Part shown: positions 17,448 through 26,745 of the stretch, piece after piece
Layout of the letters: each line of letters begins with the position of its first letter
How positions within the stretch are numbered: position 1 is the first letter of the stretch
Source: an uncultured bacterium
GTDB lineage: Bacteria > Actinomycetota > Actinomycetes > S36-B12 > CAIYMF01
Direction of reading: 5' to 3'
Length of the DNA stretch: 64,000 bases
Assembly (NCBI GenBank): GCA_903826575.1
Contig: CAIKEU010000064.1
Span: forward strand, 1-64,000
Notes under the pieces: generated by a model
Told to the model about the DNA's origin: nothing
The model's database searches: none
Seen by the model: the letters and a program-made list of their open reading frames with translations, nothing else
Program-made: the position numbers and the translations under genes

Positions 17448-18659
17448 ATGAATACACAGTTGGACAGCGGGTCCGAAGTCGTCGATTGTTGCAAGCGTCG
17501 TGCGGATCGACGGGCCTTCACTGGTCTGTCTGCGGCGCCGCGGAGTTCTGTGCTCGGCGTCATTGCCTTTGTTCTGGCTGCTCTTGTGGTGGCTCTTATT
17601 CCTGGCCCAGCGCATGCCGACGACCAGATTGCCGCCAAGATCGCCGATGTCGCACAGCAGCTGGACACGCTTGAAAATGAGCAGGCCAGTGCCGACGATG
17701 CATTGCAGTCGTCACTCCACCTTGAAGCCGAGCTAGATGCGCGACTCGCGCAACTACGGACCCAGATTGATCAGGCGCAGCAGTCTCGTCAGGAAGTGAC
17801 GCGGCAGGTTAATTCGATCGCAGCAACGGCGTACATGTCCGGTCAACTACCAACTGCAATGAACCTCGTGTTTTCGGCCTCACCCAGACAGATGATCGAT
17901 GGCGCCTACGACCTGCAATCCCTGTCGTCCAACACCAACCACATCCTTAATCAGGTCAAGGACAAGCAGGCAAACCTCGCACTCCTAGCCGCCCAGGTTG
18001 CTGCAACTCAGTCGCAGCAACAAGCGGTTGTGAGTGATGCGATCGCTCTACGAAATCAGTTGGCGACCAAGGTCATCCAAGAAAAGACTTTGCTCAATTC
18101 GCTCAAAGCGCAGCAGCGAGCGTCACTAGCCAAGATGATTGCGGCGAAAAAGGCCGCTGCGCGCAAGGCTGCGTTGGCAAAAGCGGCTGAGGTTGAGGCG
18201 GCACGTCGAGCCGCCCAAGTCGCGGCGGTTACCACCTCGCCCGGTCAGGCCGTGCTGTCCCCGTCGGCGACTGATGTCACAGCGATCGCTTCGCAAGACC
18301 GAGTGATGGTTGTCATCGCATATGCGCTGAGCCAGATTGGCAAGCCCTACTCATTTGACGCGCATCCACCAACAAGTTGGGATTGCTCGAAGTTGACGTC
18401 GGCAGCGTGGGCTCAAGTGGGCGTCCACCTGGAGGCCTATTCCTACACCCAGTACAACCAAGCGCATCATATCTCTCGAGATGAATTGCAGCCTGGTGAT
18501 TTGCTCTTCTTCTTCGAGGGAAGTGCCCATCATGTGGGTTTGTATCTCGGTCAAGGTTTCATGGTCGATGCCGCTAACCCGAGCGTGGGCGTGACGATCA
18601 GCAGGCCTTTCGAAGGCTGGTACGCCGCACACTTCACGGGTGCGGCGCGGCCGGCGTAG
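17448..18659 (+). CDS. NlpC/P60 cell-wall endopeptidase with coiled-coil N-terminus (RipA-like)
   Basis: This 403-residue secreted peptidoglycan hydrolase has a long N-terminal region, a hydrophobic signal segment (residues 35-57, cut after AHA), then two coiled-coil stretches (60-130 and 165-245) rich in Gln and Ala. An Ala-rich linker leads to an NlpC/P60 domain (about 280-400), with catalytic Cys in WDCSKLTSAAW and His in HHVGLYLG. This domain order matches RipA-type D,L-endopeptidases that act in cell separation, with the coiled coil as an inhibitory or FtsEX-docking region. No c-di-AMP riboswitch consensus is seen upstream. Confidence 0.85.
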   Translation: MNTQLDSGSEVVDCCKRRADRRAFTGLSAAPRSSVLGVIAFVLAALVVALIPGPAHADDQIAAKIADVAQQLDTLENEQASADDALQSSLHLEAELDARLAQLRTQIDQAQQSRQEVTRQVNSIAATAYMSGQLPTAMNLVFSASPRQMIDGAYDLQSLSSNTNHILNQVKDKQANLALLAAQVAATQSQQQAVVSDAIALRNQLATKVIQEKTLLNSLKAQQRASLAKMIAAKKAAARKAALAKAAEVEAARRAAQVAAVTTSPGQAVLSPSATDVTAIASQDRVMVVIAYALSQIGKPYSFDAHPPTSWDCSKLTSAAWAQVGVHLEAYSYTQYNQAHHISRDELQPGDLLFFFEGSAHHVGLYLGQGFMVDAANPSVGVTISRPFEGWYAAHFTGAARPA

Positions 18660-18837
18660 ACGGGGGATTATCCGGCGATTCGGACCGGGCGAGCAATACG
18701 GCCGTGATTCAACCGCACGCTGGCCTACATGTAAGCGCAGGTAATGCTCAAACGTACGCGCGCCAAGCGTGAACACCGTGCATCACCCGGCTAACATGCG
18801 CATCGTTGATCCAAACAACGTCTACGGAGGAGTGAAA

Positions 18838-19149
18838 ATGTCGGATTATTCAGAGGACATCACCAAGTACACGAGTGGCGTTAATGACGCTGCTGTTAAG
18901 ACAATCGTGTCTTACTGCGGAATTGCGCTCCAAGGAGCGGATTCGTCACTCGTTGCGTCATCAGACCCGAGCGAATTGGCCACTGTCCGCGACGGTTTCG
19001 CTGCCAAGAAGCTGGGTCTCTCGGCCGAAGAGGCGGACGCAGGAATCGCCAAGGTTGTCGAGAAGATGAAGGACGATCGCAGCAAGCACCGCGTCACCTT
19101 CTACTACCTGCTCGCTGAAGAGACGGGCACCCTCGACAAGCTGATCTAG
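18838..19149 (+). CDS. DUF2853-family protein
   Basis: This 103-residue soluble helical protein matches DUF2853 by SDYSEDITKYTSGVNDAAV, by SLVASSDPSELATVRDGF and by RVTFYYLLAEETG near the C-terminus. The family is of unknown function. ATG 18838 is preceded by GGAGGAG seven bases upstream; an in-frame ATG 69 bases earlier has no site. A strong terminator follows, giving a single-gene unit. Confidence 0.85.
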   Translation: MSDYSEDITKYTSGVNDAAVKTIVSYCGIALQGADSSLVASSDPSELATVRDGFAAKKLGLSAEEADAGIAKVVEKMKDDRSKHRVTFYYLLAEETGTLDKLI

Positions 19150-19200
19150 TTCAGGTTGTTGCTGGTCCTCAACGCGCGGCTGGTTGATTGATAGACGAAC

Positions 19201-19241
19201 AGTTATGGGTCGGAGCTTTCGAGTTCCGACCCATAACTTTT
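19201..19241 (+). terminator. intrinsic terminator after the DUF2853 gene
   Basis: A 14-base perfect stem, AGTTATGGGTCGGA paired with TCCGACCCATAACT, with a ten-base loop and a TTTT tail. Confidence 0.9.
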
Positions 19242-19371
19242 GGTTAATTCTTTGGATTTGGGGAAAGAATTCCTCAAATAGCTGGTTCGGCGAGAAACTG
19301 TCCATCGGTTATGCATAGTGTTTGACTAGGCTCACGTGAGCGATTGCAGTGATGACACAGGGGGAACGTCA

Positions 19372-21846
19372 ATGGGGCGCCGACGGCCACGCCTTTCGGT
19401 AGTATCGGGAATCACGGCAATGGGTCTTGTGGCTGGCGGAGTGTTAGTTGGAGCGCCTGCGCGAGCTGTCTCGACGTTAGAGCCCTCTGGCCCGGCTTTG
19501 ATTTCATTTGGGAATGAAAAGGTACTGACATTCCCCGTCTCGTCGGCTCTTGCGTCGTCATCATCTGATCACCTGGCGACCCAGGCGGCAATGTCGCCAA
19601 GGTCATTTACGACGATGGCGCTCGACGTCGTGAATCGAAATCACGTTGAGCTTGGTCTGACAGGATCCGCCATCGAATCGCGGACTTTGGTCAGCAGTGA
19701 CGGGGAGCGCCGGGTGCATCTCCAGCAACGAATCGCTGGTGTGCCGGTCATGGGTGGCGAGGCTGTTGTTGATCTGACGCAATCAGGGCAGGCGCGAGCC
19801 GTCATCAGTGATTTTCTTCCGGGGGCTGCACCAGCCAACCTCGTCCCGGCGCTCACCTCGGGGCAGGCTTTCGATTTCTACCGGCGGTCGGCGGCCAGGG
19901 CCGGCTCGCGTCGAGCCGCGCCCACGGTGCTCTCATCGACGCTAACGATTTACGACCCGCGGATTTTCGGTGCACCTGGGGTTCCCCGCGCACAGCTGGT
20001 TTGGCGTTTGCTGGTGCACGATTCCAACCCGCACTCATCGACACGCACCGTACTCATCGATGCCCAGCGCGGCGGTGTGGTTCTCAATATTTCCAACGAC
20101 GAAAAGCTAGCCAACGTCACGGTTTGTGATGATCTGAGCAACCCCGATTCGTCGAACACCATCGGATGCGACGTAATCCACAATGGCGGAACCACGCTTC
20201 GCGCAGCTCGGCTAACTGATGTTCCGAGTGGCAACGCCGAGGTGGATGCCGCCTACGACAATTCTGTGAGCACGCTGCAGTTCTACAACGACTATCTCGG
20301 TCGGAATTCGGTGAACGGGCGCGGTCAAACCCTCACGTCAATCGTAAACTTCTGTCCGCTTCCGGTGGCGAATGCCACCACCTGCCCTTATGAAAATGCA
20401 TATTGGGACGGCCAGAAGATCCTTTTTGGCTCCGGCTTTGCTGCTGCCGATGACGTGGTTGCGCACGAGATGTCCCACGGCCTCACCCAGAACACGGCAG
20501 AGCTTTTCTACTATTACCAAAGTGGTGCGATCAATGAATCGCTAAGCGACATTTTCGGGGAGTTCGTGGATCAAACGGACGGACATGATGTCGTTGGTGA
20601 CTCCACGTCCAATTTTTGGCAATTAGGTGAGGACTTGTCGTGGGTGGATAGCCAGGGGGTCACCAGAACAGGGCCGCTGCGAAACATGAAGTCCCCCAGT
20701 GTCTTTAAGCAGCCGGACTCTACTGCCAGCGCCCTTTTCGGCGTTCACAATCCATGGGATCAGGACGCAAACGGCAGCCTTTTCGATAATGGCGATGTGC
20801 ATCTCAACAGCGGAGTTGGCAACAGGTTCGCATATCTGCTGACCGATACGTCGTCGGCAAATCCGGGTGGGGTCGGAATCGGTAAAGCTGCGCCAATCAT
20901 TTTTGGCGCCGAGCAGTTGTTGACTTCAGGTGCTGACTACCGAAGTTTTGCTGCGGCACTTCGCCTCTCGTGCAGTTCGTGGATCGGAAAGACGACGCCG
21001 CATGGTGAGGTCATTGGCCCACCTGATTGCCGGCAGGTTGACCAAGCAATCAAGGCGGTCCGGATGGACGCCGTTCCCCGGGGTGCTCGTGCCGCTGCCG
21101 CAATCTGTCCTTCCGGGCGCAAGGTTAAGGTGCTCTGGCAGGACAACATGGAGAACCCGGCATCGGGCCGATGGGCAAGATCTACCGCCGCTGGCACGCA
21201 CGTGACGCCGGCTCTTTGGTACTACGGATCGCAGCCAGTTCCATTTTACGGCAACATCCGCATTGGTCACTATGCGACTAGCGGTAAGAACGAACTTTGG
21301 GGAGACGACCCCGACCCCAGTGATAATTACGTTTCCGCTGGAAAGAAGACCTACATTTTCGGCACTGGAAAAACGTTCGCCGACCACCGGGAATCGATGA
21401 CAAAGAATGTTGTGATCCCTCGCGGAGTCCCGACGTACTTGCGCTTCAATCACACGTTCGGGTTTGACTCATTTCCCACCGATTCTGGAGTTCTCAACGC
21501 GGACGGTGGTCTCGTCGAGTATTCGACCGACAGCGGAAAGACCTGGCTTGATGCGCGTTACCTGATGTCAGCAGTTGGCAATAACGGCTACAACGGGCAT
21601 ATCGATCGTTGGGTTGATCCGGGGCATCCGAAGTCGCCTTCAACAAATCCAGTGGTGTCAGCCAGTAAGCCGACCCATGCGGCTTTCGTCGGACAGAGCA
21701 AGGGATACGAATCAACCCGTGCCGTTCTCACGTCGCTTGCTGGTAAGAACGTGCGCATTAGATTCCGCGTTGCTGCCGATCAGAACACCGGCGAATTCGG
21801 CTGGGCGATTGACGACGTTTCGTTCTACTCGTGCCCTCTTGCTTAA
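19372..21846 (+). CDS. secreted M4 (thermolysin-like) metalloprotease with C-terminal beta domain
   Basis: This 824-residue exported zinc protease has a basic N-terminus and signal segment ending near APARA (about residue 33), then a propeptide (about 60-240) with an FTP-like RIAGVPVMGGEAVV. The catalytic domain carries HEMSH near 365 and INESLSD near 387, plus a later DVHLNSGVGNRF histidine. A C-terminal 240-residue extension contains two beta-sandwich-like modules with FGWAIDDVSFY at the end, resembling the immune-inhibitor/MAM-type tail. ATG 19372 follows GGGGGAA; a GTG at 19336 would put 12 residues before the signal. It would degrade extracellular protein. Confidence 0.86.
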   Translation: MGRRRPRLSVVSGITAMGLVAGGVLVGAPARAVSTLEPSGPALISFGNEKVLTFPVSSALASSSSDHLATQAAMSPRSFTTMALDVVNRNHVELGLTGSAIESRTLVSSDGERRVHLQQRIAGVPVMGGEAVVDLTQSGQARAVISDFLPGAAPANLVPALTSGQAFDFYRRSAARAGSRRAAPTVLSSTLTIYDPRIFGAPGVPRAQLVWRLLVHDSNPHSSTRTVLIDAQRGGVVLNISNDEKLANVTVCDDLSNPDSSNTIGCDVIHNGGTTLRAARLTDVPSGNAEVDAAYDNSVSTLQFYNDYLGRNSVNGRGQTLTSIVNFCPLPVANATTCPYENAYWDGQKILFGSGFAAADDVVAHEMSHGLTQNTAELFYYYQSGAINESLSDIFGEFVDQTDGHDVVGDSTSNFWQLGEDLSWVDSQGVTRTGPLRNMKSPSVFKQPDSTASALFGVHNPWDQDANGSLFDNGDVHLNSGVGNRFAYLLTDTSSANPGGVGIGKAAPIIFGAEQLLTSGADYRSFAAALRLSCSSWIGKTTPHGEVIGPPDCRQVDQAIKAVRMDAVPRGARAAAAICPSGRKVKVLWQDNMENPASGRWARSTAAGTHVTPALWYYGSQPVPFYGNIRIGHYATSGKNELWGDDPDPSDNYVSAGKKTYIFGTGKTFADHRESMTKNVVIPRGVPTYLRFNHTFGFDSFPTDSGVLNADGGLVEYSTDSGKTWLDARYLMSAVGNNGYNGHIDRWVDPGHPKSPSTNPVVSASKPTHAAFVGQSKGYESTRAVLTSLAGKNVRIRFRVAADQNTGEFGWAIDDVSFYSCPLA

Positions 21847-21856
21847 CTGGCCAGCT

Positions 21857-23050
21857 CTATCTCGGGAAGGCCCACAGCTGGGTTGGTGCACGGAACTCCC
21901 AGCCCTTGAATCGCGCTGGACGTTGCGAATCAAGTGTCAATCTCGGGTAGTTGTCGACTAGGACTTCAAGGGCGATGCGCATCTGATGTCGGGCAAATGC
22001 GTGTCCAGAACAGAAATGCTTACCAAATCCGAAGGCGGCCTGCGAACCGCGAACGCGATTAAGATCGCGATGAAGATCGAAGTCATCGGGTTGGGTGAAT
22101 ACCGACTCGTCGCGGTTTGCTGAGGACAGTAGCGCCGAGACGGGGGCTCCGGCCGGAATAGTTACCCCGCCTATTGCAACGTCGACTTTGGTCACCCGAA
22201 ATTGCGTTCCGATAGGCGCTATCCAGCGCATGCCTTCGTCGACGGCGCGACTAATCAACTCTGGGTTCGCCACAATCTCCTGCCACTGATTGGCCTCGAA
22301 CACTCCGACGACGACGGATCCGCAACCATGCCCAGGTTCTTGCATCCCACCTAGGATTGCGACCTTCAACGAAGGTAGGACGAAGTCGATATCGCGAGGA
22401 TCTCCGGGTTGGCGCCCAGAGTGCAGCATGTGCGACATCGTTGAGTTATCTGGGTCGCTCCGGAGTTTCTCCATTCGGGGGATGACAACCTCGTCGATTT
22501 CTGCGCATACCTCGTCACTGATTGACTGTTTTTTTGGGTCGCGCTCGAAATTCGTTGCGCCAGCATTCATGCCCTTGAACCAGCGACGCAATGTGTCCGC
22601 GTCGATATCGCCAAGACCAAGTACCTGACCCAGACTAAGTACGGAGATCGGTTCGAAATATTCCGCCATAAGATCGAAGTCACTGCGGTTCTTGAGCGAC
22701 TGAATTGCGTTCTGCGCCAACGGACGTACTAGTTCTTCGATGTATCCGTCGACTTCGCGTGGCCGAAACTTTCCGTCGAAACTGCGCCGCAACTCGTGGT
22801 GGACTGGGCCGTCGACAGCGATGATCGCGGGGGTTCCGAAGGATACTTCGGCGGGCGATGTGCCATTCTCAGCGGTGAACGATGCTACGTCTTCGGCAAC
22901 GGTGCTCACATCTGCGTGTGTGGTTACAAACCAACTGTCGACGCATGGGACGTAGGCCACAGGCGCTTCCCTACGCATCCGCGCATAGATCGGGTACGGA
23001 TCGTTATCAAGATCCTCAACGGTGACCGATGCCAAGAAATCAGGTGTCAT
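21857..23050 (-). CDS. cytochrome P450
   Basis: This 397-residue soluble P450 has the heme-thiolate loop FGFGKHFCSGHAFAR near residue 346 and the K-helix ExxR as EGMR. The I-helix segment reads GGMQEPGHG, where most P450s have an acid-threonine pair. ATG 23050 follows GGAGG nine bases upstream; the longer start at 23083 has no site. It is convergent with the M4 protease, ten bases away, and no ferredoxin gene lies nearby. The substrate is unknown. Confidence 0.86.
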   Translation of the reverse strand: MTPDFLASVTVEDLDNDPYPIYARMRREAPVAYVPCVDSWFVTTHADVSTVAEDVASFTAENGTSPAEVSFGTPAIIAVDGPVHHELRRSFDGKFRPREVDGYIEELVRPLAQNAIQSLKNRSDFDLMAEYFEPISVLSLGQVLGLGDIDADTLRRWFKGMNAGATNFERDPKKQSISDEVCAEIDEVVIPRMEKLRSDPDNSTMSHMLHSGRQPGDPRDIDFVLPSLKVAILGGMQEPGHGCGSVVVGVFEANQWQEIVANPELISRAVDEGMRWIAPIGTQFRVTKVDVAIGGVTIPAGAPVSALLSSANRDESVFTQPDDFDLHRDLNRVRGSQAAFGFGKHFCSGHAFARHQMRIALEVLVDNYPRLTLDSQRPARFKGWEFRAPTQLWAFPR

Positions 23051-23125
23051 TTCCGTCGCCTCCATGAACGTTGGTGACGACATACTGTCTGATCTGGCGG
23101 GAAATGTCCTCGACTGACCCGCGCA

Positions 23126-24532
23126 CTAATCAGTCAGGTCTTCCAAGACCTTGGCGTTGTCATGACGATTCGCGGCAAACTGCCGGACGGCGCGAGAATC
23201 ACGCAGGTTGATGCGACGTCGACCCTGTGCGTCCGCACCCGAGCCAACGTCACGTTTGCGACGATCAACTGATGGCCACGTGGTGCTGTACTGACGATCG
23301 ACGCCGAAGAGACGGTCGAACACGCTGATGTAAGCGCGTGATTGAGGTTCCCAGTCGAGTTCAGCTGCAACACGTTGACGCGCGATGACTCCGAGCTCGG
23401 CCCGACGGTCAGGATCGTCCATTAGTGCAATCGTTTCTCGAGCGAATGCGTCAATATCGCCGGGTTCAACGTAAATCGCGCAATCCTCTGCGGAATAACG
23501 AGTCTCGTGGAGATCGAATGAAACGACCGGAAGGGCATATGACATGTACTCCATGGTCTTGTTCATCGTGGAGATGTCGTTCAGCGGGTTCTTTGGATCT
23601 GGGCACAGGCCCACCTCGGCGGCGGAAAGGTAATCAGCGATCTCTGGCGGAGTAACTCGTCCTGTGAAAGTTACGAAATCGTCGAGCTTCAATTCGGTCG
23701 CCTGCTTCTTGAGGTCATCAAGGCAGTCACCGAACCCCATGAGAACAGCGTGCACGTCAGAGCGACCGTGTTTATGAACGATGAGATCCATCGCCTCTAG
23801 GACCAGATCAACGCCGTCCTGCGGACCCATGATGCCCAGATAAGCCAAGACATGTTTGCCATCAAATTGATGCGCGACGTCGCTGACGACGGGACGCATC
23901 GCGGACGTATTAGGGCCTGAGCGAACCACGGTTACCTGAGCTGATGTTTTACGTCCGCGCTCTCGAGCAATGCGGGCGTACGACTCGTTTGTTGAGATGA
24001 CGTGATCGGCCGTGCGGTATGTCATTCGTTCCAGCCATCTCAAGCCTCCCAATTGCGCCTTGCCAGCAATGGTTGTGGGCTCACCAAATCTCGACAGAAA
24101 GAGTTCTGGATTGAGATCGTGCTGGTCGAATACGAACCGCGCACCAAGCAGTTTGAACGGCAGCGCCAAGGCCCAGTAAGTGTCCGGTGGATTGCAAGCT
24201 TGAATTACGTCGAATGGTTGTCCGCGCCACTCTCGGATTGCCCGCCGAGCGGTAGCAAACCAGCAGTATGTGAATTCGACTGCGAACCCGCTAAAACCTT
24301 CTGCGACCGGCGGTGGGTCGTATTTATGGATCCGGATGCCCTCAATTTCGTGGTAGTCCGGGTCACCGGGGCCCTTTGGGCAGATGACAGCAACGTCATA
24401 TCCGGCGGCCTTGAGTGCTTGGCACTCTAACCAGACGCGGCGATCTAGCGGAACGGGAAGGTTTTGAACAATCACCAGAACTCGTGCGTTCACAGTCTGA
24501 TCGCTGGCGTGAACTGGGCCGGCGCTCACCAT
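23126..24532 (-). CDS. glycosyltransferase family 4 (EPS-type)
   Basis: This 468-residue GT-B enzyme has an N-terminal domain with VLVIVQNLPVPLDRRVWLE and DVIQACNPPDTYW, and a C-terminal nucleotide-sugar domain with GIMGPQDGVDLVLEA, FTGRVTPPEIADYLSAAEVGL and the EPxD-like NKTMEYMSYALPVVSFD. About 80 extra basic residues follow the fold. It lies at the edge of the exopolysaccharide locus, divergent from the asparagine-synthase-like gene, and probably transfers one sugar to the lipid-linked repeat unit. Confidence 0.83.
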   Translation of the reverse strand: MVSAGPVHASDQTVNARVLVIVQNLPVPLDRRVWLECQALKAAGYDVAVICPKGPGDPDYHEIEGIRIHKYDPPPVAEGFSGFAVEFTYCWFATARRAIREWRGQPFDVIQACNPPDTYWALALPFKLLGARFVFDQHDLNPELFLSRFGEPTTIAGKAQLGGLRWLERMTYRTADHVISTNESYARIARERGRKTSAQVTVVRSGPNTSAMRPVVSDVAHQFDGKHVLAYLGIMGPQDGVDLVLEAMDLIVHKHGRSDVHAVLMGFGDCLDDLKKQATELKLDDFVTFTGRVTPPEIADYLSAAEVGLCPDPKNPLNDISTMNKTMEYMSYALPVVSFDLHETRYSAEDCAIYVEPGDIDAFARETIALMDDPDRRAELGVIARQRVAAELDWEPQSRAYISVFDRLFGVDRQYSTTWPSVDRRKRDVGSGADAQGRRRINLRDSRAVRQFAANRHDNAKVLEDLTD

Positions 24533-24697
24533 TTCGTTCCCCCGTCATTGGTTTATCCATAAGGCGTAGTTCTAACTCGACTCACGACTGCTACAACGTG
24601 TGTAACAATACGTCGTCGCTAATGCCACTCGTATGGGCTGAAGGTATGAACGGGCTATCCGCGTGTAGTCACGCAGCATCCGGTGTGGCGAAACGGT

Positions 24698-24703
24698 TAA
24701 CAT
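24698..24703 (+). promoter_or_regulatory. putative -10 box for a leaderless transcript
   Basis: TAACAT followed by six bases and the ATG of the asparagine-synthase-like gene at 24710, which has no ribosome site. Confidence 0.5.
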
Positions 24704-24709
24704 GCTTAA

Positions 24710-26557
24710 ATGCGCCGCGTCTTTGTCATATCGACTGATCCAGCCATGGCGCTAAGTCGACGTGAGCAACTACTCGCTCGAGCTTTAGAGACTTTGAATG
24801 CAATTGCGAAGGCGTCCGGGCAAGTCGGTGACGTGCAACGGGTTGAATCAGGTGACGCTGTTCTGCTGACATGGTCGTCCGTCGGCCAAGTTGGTTATGC
24901 CGGAATTGATCGTCTGCCAGATGCGGATCCGCGATTTGCGCTCTTTTTGACGAAGGCGCCGTACACAACACTCGGCGAGGTCGTTACCGCCAGTCGCTTC
25001 GCCTCAGAAAGTGGCGTGAGCGACGGCAATCTGACGGAGTTGGCGGCTCCGTTCGGAGCTGTCGTCCGTACGAGTGCAACCTCACCGATCGACGTCATCA
25101 CAGACGTGAGCGGTCTAAGCCACCTGTTTGTGCGTCAAGGCAATGGTTATTCCGCGGCTTCAAATTCCCCCCAGGTGCTGTCTGCCCTAGAACCCCGTGG
25201 CTTCGATGATGAAGCGCTGCAGGGCTTTTCGATAATGGGGCACTTCGATAGTGATCGCAGTGGGTTTGCCGATGTGCGAAAGATCCCAGCCGCGCATCGT
25301 GCTCGGCTTCAGAAAGGTTTGTTGACGGTCGTTCGCTATAGCACCGAAAACATGAACCCTGCGGGTGGCTCAGACCAGCAACTCATTAAGGATGGTTCAG
25401 TCATCCTTCGCCAATTAGTGGGAGCCGCGGTTACGGCGCACCCGGAACCTCTCGTTCTCGAACTCAGCGGGGGGCTTGATAGTCGCGCGATCTTGGCGGC
25501 AATGACACCAGACATGCGAGCCAACAGCCGCGCGCTCACTCTGGGAGAGCCAGGCGAGATCGACTGGGAATTGGCTACCGGAATAGCTCGAACGTTTGGC
25601 ATTCCCCATGACTTCATCGACATGCGGGGCCTCAGTCGACTGACCCCCGAGCAGGCGTGGCAACTCGTCTACCGATCGGCGGTCAACCATGAAGTGCAAT
25701 CGCGGCCAATTGCCACTGGGGTGCTGGACTGGGTAGAAGGGCAGATCAGCCATGGGCCGAGGTTCAACGGCAACAACGGTGAATACGCCTCTGGCAGGTA
25801 TTACGCGTTCCAGCGCTCGGGGGCTGTAACTCGAGGTCGGGTCGAACGGCTGGCGCGGTGGTGGATCTTTGCCAACGATCTGGCTGACCCGTGGATTTTT
25901 AAATCGGGCGTTCTTGAGAGCGCACGCGAAGCAACCGTCAGTCGAATGGAAACTGAGTTCAGGGGATACAACGCGGATTGGTTCAGAACTACCGACGACC
26001 ACTACACCTACAGTCGGATGCAGCGGTGGTGCGGATCGGACTTTTCCGCGTCGGCACACCAACGGCCAATCCTCGCGCCGTTCTTTTGCTCGCCGTATCT
26101 CGAATGGGCTCGGCGTTTGTCGCCCGATCAAAAGCGGATGGCCCGAGTATTCAGCGGCATGCTCCAAAACCTGAACCCTGATCTTGCTGAGGTGTACATC
26201 CGAACTGGGTCGCAGAAGCCTTGGATGACACCGCGCGATTACTACGAGCGCAGGGCAATTACCCGTGGACGTATTGGTATTGAGTTCTTCGGTGCCGTTT
26301 CTCGCAAGGGGCTCCAACGATTGCGTCCCGGAACTGACACTCCGCCGGCCGGTGGCCCGTCGTTAACCGCGTTAGTACGACAACACTGGATCGAAAACCC
26401 GAGCCTGCTCGAGCCAATCGGCCATATTGAGTGGATTGATCAAGATGCTATGTTGTCAATCTCGACAGGCACCCGAATCCCGTCAACGTCGACGGTGAGT
26501 GTTCTGACGAATCTCATCGCGATGAGGGATATCGAAGGTACTTACGCAAAGTCTTAG
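24710..26557 (+). CDS. asparagine-synthase-like enzyme lacking the glutaminase cysteine
   Basis: This 615-residue protein has an N-terminal Ntn-like domain (about 1-170), but it begins MRRVFVIS and lacks the Cys2 needed for glutaminase action. The C-terminal synthetase domain has an intact ATP PP-loop, LELSGGLDSRAI, near residues 247-258. Such proteins are common in capsule loci, where they may amidate sugar acids or peptides using free ammonia or another amine. The start is supported by a TAACAT box six bases upstream, indicating a leaderless message. Lasso-peptide cyclases share the fold, but no precursor or leader protease is nearby. Confidence 0.8.
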   Translation: MRRVFVISTDPAMALSRREQLLARALETLNAIAKASGQVGDVQRVESGDAVLLTWSSVGQVGYAGIDRLPDADPRFALFLTKAPYTTLGEVVTASRFASESGVSDGNLTELAAPFGAVVRTSATSPIDVITDVSGLSHLFVRQGNGYSAASNSPQVLSALEPRGFDDEALQGFSIMGHFDSDRSGFADVRKIPAAHRARLQKGLLTVVRYSTENMNPAGGSDQQLIKDGSVILRQLVGAAVTAHPEPLVLELSGGLDSRAILAAMTPDMRANSRALTLGEPGEIDWELATGIARTFGIPHDFIDMRGLSRLTPEQAWQLVYRSAVNHEVQSRPIATGVLDWVEGQISHGPRFNGNNGEYASGRYYAFQRSGAVTRGRVERLARWWIFANDLADPWIFKSGVLESAREATVSRMETEFRGYNADWFRTTDDHYTYSRMQRWCGSDFSASAHQRPILAPFFCSPYLEWARRLSPDQKRMARVFSGMLQNLNPDLAEVYIRTGSQKPWMTPRDYYERRAITRGRIGIEFFGAVSRKGLQRLRPGTDTPPAGGPSLTALVRQHWIENPSLLEPIGHIEWIDQDAMLSISTGTRIPSTSTVSVLTNLIAMRDIEGTYAKS

Positions 26558-26745
26558 TTAACGCCTCGTGAAGAGGTGGTGACTCTTTGTGCGCGATTCA
26601 CCCTTATTCCATTGGGCTTTGGGGTTTTCTGCTCTTGGCTTGAACTTCCCGAGAGTTGGCGGCCCTAACTTTTAATCGAAGTGATTACTTGCAACAGCTT
26701 CGGTCAACTTCGATTAGCAGATCCGTAACTGTCCACGGGGGCACC

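Noticed and set aside
24533..24709. A lasso-peptide precursor upstream of the asparagine-synthase-like gene
   Set aside because: No small ORF with a leader and Gly-core, and no leader protease homologue, is present; the context is EPS synthesis.
25415..26317. A 300-codon open frame on the minus strand
   Set aside because: It is antisense to the asparagine-synthase-like gene, has no domain pattern and is a frame shadow.
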